Shown here: positions 26,184 through 39,443 of the stretch, one piece after another
Numbering within the stretch: the first letter of the stretch is position 1
How the letters are laid out: each line of letters starts with the position of its first letter
DNA from: Cricetomys ansorgei
Taxonomy: Eukaryota > Chordata > Mammalia > Rodentia > Nesomyidae
DNA: 64,000 nucleotides
Assembly: GCA_026225945.1 (NCBI GenBank)
Contig: JAMJFZ010001074.1
Span: 1,635,501-1,699,500, forward strand
Direction: 5' to 3'
Program-made: the position numbers and the translations under genes
The notes under the pieces: generated by a model
Databases searched by the model: none
What the model saw: the letters and a program-made list of their open reading frames with translations, nothing else
What the model was told of the DNA's origin: nothing

Positions 26184-26224
26184 GGTGTGTGTGTGTGTGT
26201 GAGACAGAGAGAGAGAGAGAGAGA
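26184..26224. repeat. Compound (GT)n(GA)n microsatellite
   Basis: A GT run passes into a GA run through gagacag, about 40 bp in all. Confidence 0.93.
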
Positions 26225-27084
26225 TCTGGACCTCTTGGCTAAATGTGAGCTGGGAGTTGACTTCTGTTCCTGGCATTTGTTGGCAGGCACATCTGATCAC
26301 CGCCCAAGAGCAGTTTTCTGAAATGATCCTGTCTCCAGAGTGAAACTCTCATTTGCTGCTGAACTTTAAACACAATGAGCTGTTTCCTGTCATTCAGTGG
26401 GGGAACAATAATAATTGCCAGTGACTTTCTTGGGTGCAGGTGATAACAGGTGTCATTTGAGGCAGGATAGCGTGGGTCACCACTTGCTGGTCTTCATGTT
26501 TCTCGTCAGGGACTGAGTGTTGTCTGTTGACCTGGGAGCTTCTGCGGCTTCTTTCAGGTTGTTGTATTCTGTCAGTGGCTCTATTGCACACCCAACAGCA
26601 GCATCTCCCACAAGGCCCCTGAGTGCCAGTCACCAGACACCTAATTAATTGCTCGAACCTGTTGAAACAGATTCATTTCTTACACCACGATAACACGCTT
26701 GTTTGTTAAAGCCTGTGTTTCTCTCTGCAAGCAGGCCTGGCTCATCTCATAGGATAGACCACACGGCAAGCCGGTCATTTCATCGGTGGAAATAGCTCTG
26801 GAGAATTTACCATCTTGATGGATAGAAGCAGGCGTTCCAGCGCCTGGGTACCATAATCGAATATAGCACAGCACAGCAGGGACAACAGTACAGATGTCTT
26901 GTACACAGCTGGTTGTCTTTGCCCAGTATGACACCACAGCGATGCTCTACTCAGGACAGAGGCACACTGCCTGATGATGGGTTTATTTTCAGCAGCTCCC
27001 ACCATTGCGATGAATATCAGAATATTGTTGTTATCTGAAGGAGAAACCCTTGGCTTCATAGCCATCGCCGACTTTTCCTTTTCC

Positions 27085-27420
27085 CTCAATCCGCCCTGGC
27101 AACCACGAGACCGCTACTTTAGTCTGTATAGATTTTTCTCTTGGAGACATTTCATACAAACGGTCTCATAAAGAATGTGGCTCTTTGTGAGTGACTTCTT
27201 TTCACTCTGCAAAACATTTTTAAGATGAATTCATATGATCACGCGGATCGTTGCTTTGTTCTTTTTTTTATGGCCAGATAATATTCCACTGTATGGATAT
27301 ACCAAATTTTGTTTATACATTCCTTAGTTGAGGATGCTTGGATTGTTCCCATTCTTTTGGCCACTGCTAATAATGCTTCTCTCAACACGCATGAACTTAC
27401 CTTCTCATGGACCTGTATTT
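27085..27420 (-). repeat. Ancient L1 (L1M-like) fragment, antisense: end of ORF2
   Basis: The reverse strand gives a peptide with KIWYIHTVEYYLAIKK, which resembles the C-terminal part of L1 ORF2. Above-strand blocks are gacatttcatacaaacgg, gataatattccactgtatgg, ttttgtttatacattcc and tgctaataatgcttctc. It is broken and non-functional. Confidence 0.8.
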
Positions 27421-28576
27421 TATTCCTCTCCGGCACGCACTCAGCAGTGAAGAGACTTCGTATTTCGCAGCAGGTTTTATTTCTCTCTGGTAACACAGGC
27501 TTTCTTTGGAAGGGGTGATGTTTCAGAGGCAGGGATTGTGGCTGCAGGGCTGGATCTACTTGATTAAATGAGGAGGAAATTCGAGTTGCTTCCTCAGCTG
27601 TGGAACGAAATAGCTTTTATCAGCTCATCTCGCCAGTCCTTTCCAAATTAAAAATTTCCCGAGTGGTAACCAGAGTCTTTAAAGATATGAAAGGAAGCAT
27701 TTCCAGAAAGGTCTCATAACAGAGCCCCACCCCACCCAAATCCCTGCTTCTGGGCTGTTGGCCAGTTTGAAAGCAACTTGAACTTTAATCTTTACTTATT
27801 TTGGTTAAATTCTGTGTAGTTTGAAACCAAGACAAGTCGGATGGGTATACGTTCTGAATCACTGTTGATGCTGTGTGGAACAGATACTTTAATATTTTGG
27901 CAGGCGTCCTACCCCATTGTCTCGCTTTTGGCCGCTTCATAGTTTACTGAGCTGTGTCACACCCATGCCCGGCTTCCTCCTGGTGTCCTGTTCACCCCCG
28001 GGTTTGTGTTGATTGCATCCATATGCCTCTCATGGTGAGAAGAGAGGAAAGGATGCTGGTTTAGATGCCCGTGTGAAGGCCATGACAGTCTTGAGGGTGT
28101 TTTCAGATTTTACAGTTTAGAGCAGTCAGTGGGGAGGCTTGTACACTGTAGATGGAAGAAGCCGTAGCTGAATTAAAATTCAGAGGTTTCCCACTCAAAA
28201 GTGGTGAATCTGTTTTCTCCTTGGGTCTGGCCGACCCGATGGCCACTGGAATGCCTGCTCCCTTCAGGTTGCCTGAAAAGTTTCTAATGAGATTTCTAAA
28301 TGGCCATGCCTTCCCAGCAAATGTGCCCTCAATTCCTTCCTGTGTTGGAAGGATGAACACCTTGAGTTCCTTTTGCTTACTTGGTGGCTTTCAAGCTCAG
28401 CAGCTTCGGAGTTCACATCAGTCTTTTTGGTTTTCAGAGAAAGCCTCCCTGTACAGTGAAGTGAGCCTTCAGCCCTAGAAAAGGGCTCTGCTCCTTGAAG
28501 AGCCAGGTCTCCAAGATCCTTGGGCATCCTCCTTCTGGTGCCAAGGGTCTTCCCGGAGTTACACCATCAGCTTCCT

Positions 28577-28583
28577 GGTGTAT

Positions 28584-28635
<52 letters not shown>

Positions 28636-28815
28636 AGAGAAAGTTAGAGTTGATTGGGAATGGCATTGGCTTTTGAAACCTCAAACCCAGCTCCTAGTTG
28701 CACACCCCCTCTAACAAGGCCACACCTCCTAATCCTTCCCAAACAGTGGCACTAACTGGGGACAAAGCATTTAAATATGTGAGTTGAGGGTGTCATTCTC
28801 AGTCAGACTATCACA
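28577..28815 (+). repeat. Rodent interspersed repeat, 3' part, with internal (GA)n expansion
   Basis: A common rodent repeat tail: ggcttttgaaacctcaaacc, aacaaggccacacctcctaa, aatccttcccaaacagtggc and agtcagactatcacaa. The (GA)n at 28586-28632 seems to have grown from the short GA-rich part of the element. Confidence 0.75.
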
Positions 28816-28949
28816 AACTTCTTATTTATCTTGAATCTGTTTGAACCTCTGGACCAGATCCTGTAAATAAAGCATCAGGCTAGTGACAATGGCTCTATGA
28901 ACATAAATGGTTACATGTAAGGAATCCTTGAACCCAAACAGTAACTCTG

Positions 28950-29075
28950 TGAGGCCGGCCTGACAGTTCCTGTACTTTCAGATGAGAAAGCTGAAGCACT
29001 GAGGAATTAAACAACAAGGATGGGTAAATTGAGACAGAGCAGTGCTGGGAGTTGAACCCAGGTGGCTGAAGTTAG
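28950..29075 (-). repeat. MIR-like SINE (antisense)
   Basis: It contains gatgagaaagctgaagcactgag and gttgaacccagg, the reverse-complement MIR pattern (gatgaggaaactgaggc ... ttgaaccc). Confidence 0.65.
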
Positions 29076-29887
29076 AATAGATAAGTTAACCACTTGGACC
29101 AGCTGCCCCTTCGTGATAACAGGTTACCTTGCTCACCTAGTTGGTGCATAATCAAGAGAAGGTTGATCGCATGTTTTCTGGAGGGCAATAATCCCATACA
29201 CAGTGGAGATTACCCAGACCTTCACAGACCCAAGTAGACAAGACAGATCAAATGTAGCTGCTGGTTTGGGGGTGAGTCAAGGAGAAAGACTGGAATGGGA
29301 AAAACTTTGGCAATGGCAGAAACACAGGCGTTTCAAATGCTCCCAGATTTCATTACCCCGAGCATCAGATCTCTGTCTCATACTCGTCAAGATTTTCACA
29401 CCTATTCCTTATGTTCTGGGAAAGCCTTCTTATCCATTGTTTGGAAATGACTTAAATGTATATTGATCTTATTGTGAAGTGAAGTCTCATAGCACTCTTG
29501 CCTTCAACTGCATAAAGCATGTTCTGGTGAGTTCCCAGCAGCAAGAATATGAGCAGGACTGGGGCTGTTATAACATTTACAGGCAGAACGGAACTCAGAG
29601 GACTTGATGAATTTGAGATATTTATTTCTGGACCTGCTTTCTGATTCTGAGCCATTCAGTGCTCCTTTCCTTGTGACCCATCCTCCCATGGCTGGCTAGA
29701 TCCAGAGAGTCAATCCTTGTTTAACGTTCTGGGTTTTGGATTCATAGAATTCGATGACTTTGCTAGTGCTGTGCACAGCTCTCATGGCAGAGACTCGGGA
29801 GCAGGGTGTGGGTGCTAAGGGTGTCCGTCACACCCATGCCTGTCAGCCTAGATCTCATGTACTTGTGGGGATGACTATCACACCTCC

Positions 29888-29985
29888 AGAAGCTGATCTC
29901 CTCATCTGTAAGATAGACCACGATGGGACTTACAGGAGGCAGTGCAGGGTGGACCTTAGAAGAATGACTGGCATACACTACGGAC
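29888..29985 (+). repeat. Possible MIR fragment (sense)
   Basis: It contains ctcctcatctgtaagatag and tgactggcatac, spaced as in MIR. It is short and diverged. Confidence 0.4.
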
Positions 29986-30253
29986 TGCGTGGGGGTCACT
30001 CAGTTACTCGTGCCTGCATGTGTTGGTTTGAATGTCACCGCATGCTGCCCTGATGAATGCTGATTCATTGGAAGTATAAACTCTTGGAAGTCGGGGACCA
30101 CAGGACTGACTGTAATGCCCATCTGTGGTGTCACAGACTGCGCTAAAATGTGTGATCCCTGTGTGCGTGATCATGTGTGATCATGATGATTTGTCTTGAT
30201 ATAGCTTGATTTGCCAAGGAATAATTGTGTGCATTAAGCAAGTGTATGCACCT

Positions 30254-30262
30254 GCACGCACG

Positions 30263-30297
<35 letters not shown>

Positions 30298-30298
30298 C
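30254..30298. repeat. (CA)n microsatellite
   Basis: CA repeats with a tata interruption, about 45 bp. Confidence 0.95.
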
Positions 30299-30624
30299 AT
30301 GATACTTGTAAGAAGTTTGATAAGCATTTAATGGGTTCTTCTTTTACTTTTTCTCTGCTTCACTTCTTTTTCTTTTGGGGCCACTTAGTGAAGTAGCTTG
30401 CCACTCCCTTCCCACAAGAGAGGTTACACACAGGGCCTTGCATGTATGGGGCAAATGTTTGCTTCACCACTGAGGGGCAATGACTAGCCCTTGGTACATG
30501 TTTTAATGCATAAGTTGCAATTTGGGAAATGCTGGAATGATGTTGCGTCTGTAATACGAGCCTCAAATGGTTTTAGAGAATCTACTGAACGATACATCTC
30601 AAAATGTGACAATGGTTTTCTGTT

Positions 30625-30674
30625 CTTCATGGTATAATCCCAGCACATGTGTGGCAGAGGCAGGAGGCTCAACC

Positions 30675-30752
<78 letters not shown>

Positions 30753-30757
30753 AAGAG
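30625..30757 (+). repeat. B1 fragment with (GA)n expansion
   Basis: tataatcccagcac and gcagaggcaggaggctcaa are B1-like. The element then turns into an 80-bp (GA)n run (30676-30757). Confidence 0.75.
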
Positions 30758-32281
30758 CTAGTGAAGGAGGAGGAGTGAGAGAGATGTTGGTGAGACTATG
30801 AACAAATTCTCCCCTCTGCTTTTGTGTCTCTGTACTGTCTATATTCATACATGCACGTATTATTTTTCACGGACATAAAAACCCCGAGTAACCACGCACT
30901 TCCCCATAAGAGCTAACCTAGTGTTCATTAGGCGGGACTCAAGAGCCATGCTATCTGACTTGTACTTTACAACGGGGGAAAATCAAGCGCACGGCACAGA
31001 ATGGAAGCGTTTGTCATGTGTTCTTCAAAGATAATTGACAGTAAGACTTAAGCAAAATGAAAGACACGCTGTGCTGGAGAGTTGGAGAAAGCTTTGGGTC
31101 TTTTAAGATTTTGGGAGAAGACCATACACATATGCCTATGACAGTTTTTTTTTTTCTCCCCATCCATGATGGTTTATGGTCTTAGCCATTCTTATTGCTG
31201 GAGATTTGAGACGGTCACATTCTTTTAACAGTCTGGCAGCCTCAAGCTTTTGCTACCATCAAATGGGAGAAGTGTAGGTTTTATACGGAATGTCTTCTCA
31301 GTGAAAGGAGGCTCACAAGCACATTAGCCCGTGTGCTGCACTGAAGCCCCCTTGCCAGCCCTGCTCCTTGTGCTATCACAGTCTCTGGCTCACCCGCGAG
31401 ATGTCCTCAGTGCCACTTCAGTGCCACTGTGTTTACATGAATCTGTCTGCCTGTATTGCATATTTTCCTCCTTATAAATAATTGCATACTCAGTAACTCC
31501 TGTTTTCAAATTGCTAGGCTACAGCCTCGTATTCATTTGTTCCAAACAGGAAAATGTCTAGAAGGCTCTGAGTGTTTTAAACGACTTCACTACATATGAA
31601 TCTGCCTGCATTTTTGTCTTGAAACATAACATCTGTTGTGACTACCTTGAAAACGACATCAAACATGCAAATATGGAGCACAGAATTCCCAAGAAGTAAC
31701 TACTGTTAACGTTTTGGAAGATTTTCTTCCACGTATTTTTATTAATGTTATTTCATAAATATCAGCTTCTCAGTTTATTTTCTAGCATGCTTGTCTTGTC
31801 TGTCCCACCCATGCTGGCGCATGCAAACTTTCTGTGTTCTTTTAAGCTACTTACTCTTTGAATAACCATACCATACTGTATGTAGTCATTGTTTACTGAC
31901 GGATATAGAGATGGTGGCCTTTTCTCTTTTTTGAGGTAGAGTTCTAATTATGTTGCCCAGGGTAGCCTGGGTCAGGGTTACTTTTATATTGTTATTTGCC
32001 AAATCTATTATTATGGCTTCTGTCTTCAAGAGCTGTTCAATGAATTTAACTGATTCTTTCATCTAAATTCTAACAGTAGTCAGCACTTAAAATACAAAAT
32101 GCTGATGATGTTTTAAAGGAGTCTTTCTGTCATTTTTTTATAATTTAACAAATTCAAATGCTTTTGGTTAAAAGTCTTCAGTGCTGTGATGTTTCCCAAT
32201 TAATTTGGTAATTTACCCAATGAGTTTCAACTTAAACCAGGCAAATTATAAAGTACTTTGCCTCTTAAAAGACACTACCAT

Positions 32282-32491
32282 TGGGGATGGAGAGATGATG
32301 GCTCAGTGCTTGCAAGCACTTGCTGATCTCTCAGAGGACCAGTTCTCTTTCCAGCACACACATTTACAGGCAGTTTATAACCACCCATAACTCCAGTTCC
32401 AGGGCATCCAATGCCCCTTTCCTCTGTATGTACCCACCTACCTGTGGTACACATATATACACACAGGCACACACTGCATACACATACACAC
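32282..32491 (+). repeat. B3 (B2-related) SINE (sense)
   Basis: It contains ggggatggagagatgatggctca, tgctgatctctcagaggacc, taactccagttccagggcatcc and a CA/TA-rich tail. This is the B3 order. Confidence 0.8.
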
Positions 32492-32771
32492 TACTTTACT
32501 TAGGTTTGCATTTTCTTTTATTTCCATTTGGGAGGGCATTATACAGTAAACTGAAAAATCAAAGACAGAACCATGGTCTAGCCATTATTTTACATGTTAT
32601 TTTTTTTCATTTTTAATGTATCTACTATTGTATACCTTAAGAATGCAATTCTAAATTATGTTTCGGGGACTAAAAAATTTTGCTAATATGAGATCATAGA
32701 GGTCATCTGGTTTTGTTTTCCAAGGTCAGGGATCCCTTTCTAAACACCAGTGCTCAGAAATGTAGAGATAG

Positions 32772-32917
32772 TCAGGCCAGCTAGATAGTTCAGTAGGTAA
32801 AGGTGCTTGCAATCAACCCCAGTGATCTGAGTTTGATTCCTGGAGCTCACATGAGAGAAGTAGAGAACCATCTCCTGCAAGTTGGCACATGTGGCTCCCA
32901 AGCTAAATAAATAAATG
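32772..32917 (+). repeat. B2/B3-type SINE (sense)
   Basis: It contains ctagatagttcagtaggtaaaggtgcttgc, gatctgagtttgattcctgg (the tRNA B-box region), actcctgcaagttggc-like sequence and aaataaataaatg. Confidence 0.7.
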
Positions 32918-33201
32918 TACCAGAAATAGTCACAGTCATATAGTCAGAGTCAGCCACTCAAGGCATTCTGTTGTCAGAATGGTCTTTAAAATCTCCAGCT
33001 TTAAGTCACACAGTCAGAGAATAAACCTGGAGCCTGTCCCATGATCTGTTTTTTTATCTTGCCCATTGTTTGGCATCATCATAGCCCTTATTTTATACAG
33101 TACCTCGCATTTGTTTTCAGCAACACTTGGTTAGTTGTCCCTCTGCTAAGTGTTCCTCTACCAATTACCCAGATGTTAACAGCACATGTTCTTTTAATAC
33201 A

Positions 33202-33340
33202 TTTTTTTTTTTCCGAGACAGGGTTTCTCTGTTGTAACTCTGTCTGTCCTGGAACCCAGGCCGGCCTTGAACTCACAGAGATCCACCTGCCTCTACCTCC
33301 TGAGTGCTGGGATTAAAGGTGTGTGCCACCACCTACCAGC
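33202..33340 (-). repeat. B1 SINE (antisense)
   Basis: Poly(T), then gagacagggtttctctgttg, tgtcctggaacccaggccgg, atccacctgcctctacctcc and ggtgtgtgccaccacc. Confidence 0.92.
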
Positions 33341-35089
33341 TCACATGTTCTAATTGCACATTTTTCCTCCCTACAACTGAGAATGTGGTTGGTAAATAAA
33401 AAAATGAAACCAAAAGTTGAAATAAAAATACAAAGAGGTGAAAGTATTTGCTGATTTCCCCTTTAGACTAGAAGAGGTAGAGATTCCAGACCAACACAGA
33501 AGAATCCAGGCTGGACTAACAGTGACAGTTCAGTTATTTCAGTGCAGGAGAAAAGTGACAATAGTGTCTTAATTCATGAGTCTGTTTCATTAATCGGGCT
33601 GAGGTTGACCAGATGTCTCTTTCTAAATAAATCAATGAAAGTGCTGGGGTTGGGTGAAATTCATCATACAAATCAACTGTTATTTATCTTCAACAACATT
33701 TGTCCTTGTCTGGAGTGATAATGGAAGAGAAAGACAGACAACTGTATGAGAATTTAACAAAGCATGGAAATCCAAGATGATGGCCTAAGCCACTGAATGT
33801 TGCATTTTTCTTTCCATACATTTCTGTAGGCTGGGAGCTCAGATTCCTTAGCCGATGAAAATTTCTCTGTTCCAATATTTATATGATAGTCTTTCAAAGA
33901 TTGGAAAATCAACTGAATATGTCAAAAGTTTTTAGCTATTCTTAAAGTGATGGGTTTTCTGACCTCTTATTATCCTGTTCACTCTCCAATGAACACAATT
34001 TAATTTGATTCAGTTGTCTAAGATTTAGGAGATAGATTGAATGGATTTTTCCACTTGCGGTAGAAACTACTTCAGGAGGCAATTAAATGCTTTCTTCTTG
34101 AACTAGATGCTATGTTGAAGTTCTATCCACTGAAATATGTTTTCTAGACAAGCATATTAAGGCAGTTTGTAACGGTTGACACTGCTGCTCGATGCACATT
34201 TTATGCATGATAATGCTTTGCTTTAACTGTAGTTTCAAATTTCTATTCTATAAGCTGGTTTGTGTTGGGAAAAAACCATTCCACAGATTCAGTATGTCAC
34301 TGATGCTTCAGAATACAAATGTTCTCTAAGGCTTCGGGAGAGTTAGAGTTTCATCATAAACATTTAACATCTGTCAGAACATTTACAAAACAGTCCTTAA
34401 GCCATCAGCACTATGGAAACTGTATGGCCCCCTCTAGTTACCTACAACCCTGTATGCCCATTTGTGGTTGTACCACATCCCTACCGTTCCCCCCATCCAT
34501 TCCCCAGCTCTTTTATCTCAGGAAGGCAGGAATGCTGCAGTTTCTGCTTTGCAGCTCTAGAAGGAATTATGTGTCCTAGGCAGTCAGGGGTTGACAATAT
34601 CTGAGGTGTGTTCAAGCATCTGCACCTCTGTAACAAGAGCGAGACACACCTGATTTTCATGGCACTTTGATGTGTGTTATCACATTTTACCTACATCTTT
34701 GGTATTGTTAGGAAAGGTGTGTGGCCTCCAGTTGGCCAGAGATAAAATTTAGCACAAAGGAAAATGTGTTGGAATTTACACTGTGCTCTCAGGTCAGGAC
34801 AAGAGTCCCGGGAGCTCCACGTTCCAATCTGTGGCCCCTTCAATTAAACCACTGTCTTCTGCAAGGCTGAGATGAGTATGTAGAGCCGGTCGGTACTAAG
34901 TGATGGTGTCCATGACAAATTTGACTTCGAGGAGGTAAAATCACATTTCGCTCAATGTATACCTTCATAGACCAAGTTCACTTTATTTCTGAATTAAAGC
35001 ACTGAAAGGAGTGAACCAATCAGGATGGAGAGAAACCTTGAGCATCTCAGAGCTCTTTCCTAAGAAGCTTTACTGGAGGCACATTTTTT

Positions 35090-35470
35090 GTTACTATAAT
35101 GGAGTGCCACAGATTGGGTAATTTATAAAGATTAAGTGTTTATTCAGCTTACTGCATGAAGGTTTCAAGTTGGGAGCACATGACAGGACTGAATCTGGTG
35201 AGGATCTTGCTGGACTGAGTCCCACTGTGGCTCGGGACATCACATGACAAAATGTCATGTCCAAGAGATAGATCCAAGGTGCCATTTTTTTTCTAATCAG
35301 ATACCTACTAATGATCTAATTTATTGACCCATCAGCCCATTGACTCAAAAGTGGATCAATTCAGTTTTGAGGGCTAACCATTTCTAAAGGTCCTATCTAC
35401 TTCCGAATATCCCACAACAGGTTCTCACTATGATTTTGAGTGAGGTCATTCAAGACGTGGTGAACAGTTG
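35090..35470 (-). repeat. Ancient interspersed repeat, family not named
   Basis: It contains gccacagattgggtaattta, then gacaggactgaatctggtgagg, later ctatctacttccgaatatcc and tcactatgattttgagtg. The layout recalls old MaLR LTR or DNA-repeat families in reverse. Too diverged to decide. Confidence 0.45.
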
Positions 35471-36883
35471 AATGATAGGATGTCTGCACAGATAAAGATC
35501 TTCACTTTAAAAAAGTAATTTGAAAAAGATGGTGCTTGTATTTCAGATGGAAGAAGTTAGTTTTGACCCGTTCAGAATTTTCTTTGCGCTAAAAGCACAC
35601 ATGTAATGATACAACTCTGGTAAAGAGGTAACTTGGTTCCGGACTGTAACGCACACGCTGAAGCACAAAAGTGATTCTTTTTCCTTCTAGATGTCAGTGG
35701 AATTGGGTTAAGGGTAAAACTCCAAGGTTTTCTTCTTCCATTACAACCTAGGAAATTGTCACTGCATGTGATAGGCAGAGGAGGTCCTTGCAAGGAAGAT
35801 CTTAATAGGCTGTATGAGAGTAAGACTGATATTTCCCTCTTCTAAAGGTGACCTGCCATTACTTTCAGCCCATCCTCTCTTGTCTCTCCTACACCCAGTC
35901 TGTTACGGTAGCAGCTGATCAGATCTAGAGAGAGACATACGTGGCTCTAGGGCCAGAACAGGGTGCTAGGAAAGGCCAGAAATGACAGGGAGAAGACATT
36001 TGAAGTTCTAGTGCACGTGGAAGTAGCTGCCAGTGGAGTTATGTTTTGAGACCTGTGAAGGTTAAAGTCATCATAGCCAACGCAAGTAAGGAGGAAATAG
36101 CTGAGCTTCATCAGCATAGCAAACGTTTAAGATATTTTGTGTCATTTTACAAATAGTTATAAGAAGAAGGGGGAAATGAGTACAGGTCTTATATCAAAAG
36201 AAGAGTAACCTGACACTTTATTACTGCTTCTGAACCTAGACTAGAAAATTGCTGCACGTTTGCCTCTGCACATTTCAACATCCTGAAAACACAGAGACTC
36301 TCTGACAAAGACACCCCTCAGATTAGATGGGTGGTTACCACAACCATCAGAGCTGCTGCAAGGCATACATATCCTGGGCTAGAAAAGCCTACTGAATGGG
36401 GTTCTTCAAATTACTGAGGGGCAAACAGGAAGGCCGGTCTCCAGTTGCCTGGGAGGGTTCAAGGGTTCCACCATGCTTCAGAGCACACCTGTGGTGCTGT
36501 TAAGACAAGCATTTTGAAGCGGTCTTTGCTGAAACTGTCTCCTCATTTGGGTCCACAGAGTAACAGAATGTGTGATACATGCTGATGGCCTCTGCCTTCA
36601 TTTTTATCTAGCTCCTTACTTTGGATCAGACTCCTGCTCAGCTCAGCATACAGGCATGCTGTATCAAGCGAGTGCTCTTTTAAAACTTGATGATGCCTGG
36701 CCTCTCTCACCCCTTTCCAGAGTTGAAAGCATAAAGATAACAGTGACGGAAACAACTTAACTGTCAGCTTTTAAATGTCCTATTCTCAGCCCTCCCGAAA
36801 GTACCCGAACGTCTCCCATCACTGTCCTAAACCTGCAGTCACCCTGGATTCCGGGAGCAAGTGAGTCTAGCAAAAAGACCACT

Positions 36884-36996
36884 GTCTTATTAGTCTCTGT
36901 TCTGCTGTTGCGAAGAGAGACCATGATCAAGGCAACTCATAGAAGAAAGCATTTAACGGGAGCTGGCTTACGGTTTCACGTCCTTGCTTTCATGGA
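36884..36996 (+). repeat. Rodent interspersed repeat, 5' fragment
   Basis: It contains gtctctgttctgctgttgcg, gaccatgatcaaggcaactc and gcatttaacgggagctggct. I believe it is the left end of the same family whose tail lies at 28577-28815. Confidence 0.65.
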
Positions 36997-37077
36997 GTTG
37001 GGACAAGAGAACTTTCTGTGAGAGAACTTCTTTTAGACCTCCAGAGGGAACACCTTCACTTTGTCATAAAACATTTA

Positions 37078-37188
37078 TTTTTGAGACAGCATCTTGCTAT
37101 GTAGCTCAGTCTGGCTTCGAATTAGCAATCATCCTGCCTCAGCTTCCTGAGTGCTTGGATTACAGGTGTATGCTAGCGTGCCCTGGTT
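37078..37188 (-). repeat. B1-like SINE (antisense)
   Basis: tttgagacagcatcttgctatg, agctcagtctggcttcgaa, cctcagcttcctgagtgctt and ggattacaggtgtatgc. Confidence 0.75.
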
Positions 37189-38063
37189 ACCATCAAAGTT
37201 TTAACTCTTCGGCTTTTCTTCGGTGCAGGAAAGCTGCACTGGATTCCTCCCTGCTTCTTCCTGTCTTCTGTACCCGTCTCCAATCTCTTCTCTCCATACA
37301 TCCCCGGCTTCCACATCATGGGAAGTGATCTTCTTCTAGGTCGCTCAGTGCCGTGAGGGCCATTGGTCTTCCTGTCATGAGAAGGTTCCACCTCGGAAGA
37401 AGAGGCCCGCTGTAGCTGGGGGCACAGGGAAGAAGTATTTCACAGCGCAGCAGACTCGTGTGTTGTGTCTGGGACAGGTCGCAGTAGCTCCGGGTGGAAG
37501 TGATACAGGGCAGAACAGACTCCTTAGCAGGAGCCGCTGAAGCCAAATGGTGTTCTTATAATGAGGGAGAGGTTTAGCTTTTTGCTTTTTCTCTGCTTGT
37601 GCTGTTGGATACAGACAGTCCTGGCAGAGAGGAGATGAGAGGAGATGTTTTGAGAGGTAGAGTTGGGAGAAGGGGCAGGCTCAGGTTTAAACATGGCGAG
37701 ATTGCTGTTTAATAAGAGAAATGCCGACTGGAGAGTCGGACTACATAAGGGATTGTCCACGGGATGAAAACAAACAACACTGCAGAGAAAGAAAACTTTC
37801 TGACTGCGGCAGGTGTCGGATTTCAGGACACCAACAAGACCATTGCTGTTTTAACTTGTCCTTTCTCGTCTCATCGTGCAGAACTTTGAAACGCCTCTTC
37901 TAAATTACTGCAGAGGGACAACTCAGAGGTCACCGCATACCCCCAGGGGGTTCTGCAACTAATTTTTGACACCCAAGGGACCTGTGCTGTACCAGGTCTA
38001 AGATGTAGGTCTGCAGCATTTGCGTCCCAGTGTGGCCAGCTGATACAAGGAAAATGAACTCCA

Positions 38064-38115
38064 TCCCTCCTCTTCCCTCCCTCCCTCCCCTCCTTTCCTT
38101 CCTCCCTTCCTTTCT
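38064..38115. repeat. (CCTT/CCCT)n pyrimidine tract
   Basis: A continuous C/T run of about 50 bp. Confidence 0.93.
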
Positions 38116-38116
38116 A

Positions 38117-38312
38117 GCAGTCCTAGGCTTTGAACTTAGAGCTTTGCACACACCAATCAAGCATTCCGCCACTACACTGCATCCCAATCCTTAGCCCATC
38201 CCCCACAAGGCCTCACTGTGTAGTTCTGGCTGGCCTTGAACTCATTACACAGCCTAGGTTGACCTCAAACTCGAGATCTTGGCTATAGGCTGCACCATCA
38301 TACCCGAGGCTA
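38117..38312 (-). repeat. B4-type SINE (antisense)
   Basis: An ID-like part (tgaacttagagctttgcac, ccgccactacactgcatccca) is followed by a B1-like part (ctcactgtgtagttctggctgg, ccttgaactcattacacagcc). Confidence 0.7.
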
Positions 38313-39020
38313 CAGAGAGGGTGTTCAACAAGTGGCTGAAAATAAGCAGTTTGTAGGCTCCTGCAGAGGCAGTGTTGGACCTAGCCCGACTCTGGGAAAT
38401 GGAAGCTACACTTCATTGCTTTTCCCATTATTTCTGTGCTCGCACCATGGTTTAACCTTTGCCTGTACTCTGCTAACGGAATAGCCTGGCTGCCTGTTAA
38501 AGGTCCTGTTAATTGGGCTCTCAGGCAGCAACTGCTGTGGAGGAACCATACGACCCTTAGCTAGACCGGGCCAGTTCACTGAGTCCCTCTCCTGGCTTGG
38601 CGTTGAGTCTGGACAGAAGCCAGCCATTGCTGAATCGCCACCCCTTAGAAGCCCGCCCTGTGAACCAGCAACTTTTCAGTTTATTGAGTTTCTGCTGCTC
38701 TTCTCTTAAATTTCAATGGACCTTTATTAGATTTAATGTTAAATTCAATGCTGCTCCTGCTCAGAGGCCTCTTCACCATCTTGTCTCTCCTGAGTTTATG
38801 GCAGTCTGTCCCCTGCCTGCACCAGATTCTAAGAACCAGACACAGCCGGAAATGTACCTAGATCCCCATGTGGACCTGATCCTGTCCCCTTTTTGTGTCT
38901 GTGGCAGACAGGATTCTTCTTGTCTTTTTGTGCTACAAGCTGCTTGTTTGTCTGGGCTGATCTTGCTGGTTCCCAGGAAGGTGCAGCCCCGCACACAAAA
39001 ATGTGGCCAATTTCTGGGCT

Positions 39021-39122
39021 AACAACAACAACAAAAAATCCCATAAAACAAAACATGCCAAACCAAACCAAACCAAAACAAAGCAAACCAAAAAAGCCTA
39101 CAAAAAACAACAAACAAACAAA
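39021..39122. repeat. A-rich (CCAAA)n/(CAA)n tract
   Basis: About 100 bp of A with C interruptions. It may be the tail of a decayed retroposon. Confidence 0.85.
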
Positions 39123-39443
39123 GCCTGATGAGTTTGTTTTCTGTTGGCCAACGACTCCTGGGCATGAGGCCTACCCCTGGGCACCGTTGACATACACAGT
39201 ACTACCTCATTAGAGATGGATTTTCTCTTTCCCAGGAGTATTCATTGCAAATGGCTTCTCGGCTAAGGGTGAGACCGTTCACTTTCCCTACTCAGTGCTG
39301 CGGCACTTTAACCTGTGCAGCTCCCATATATGCTCCGAAGTTCTTTTGTGTATCAATTCTGTTGTGTCTGGAAGACACAGTTGCCGAGGCAATTGGTTGC
39401 TCTCCACAACCTGTTGGTAAGATCCCGTATTGCTGAATAGATG

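Noticed and set aside
27239..27496. 85-codon minus-strand frame with VEYYLAIKK
   Set aside because: It is an L1 ORF2 relic and not a host gene; it is recorded as a repeat.
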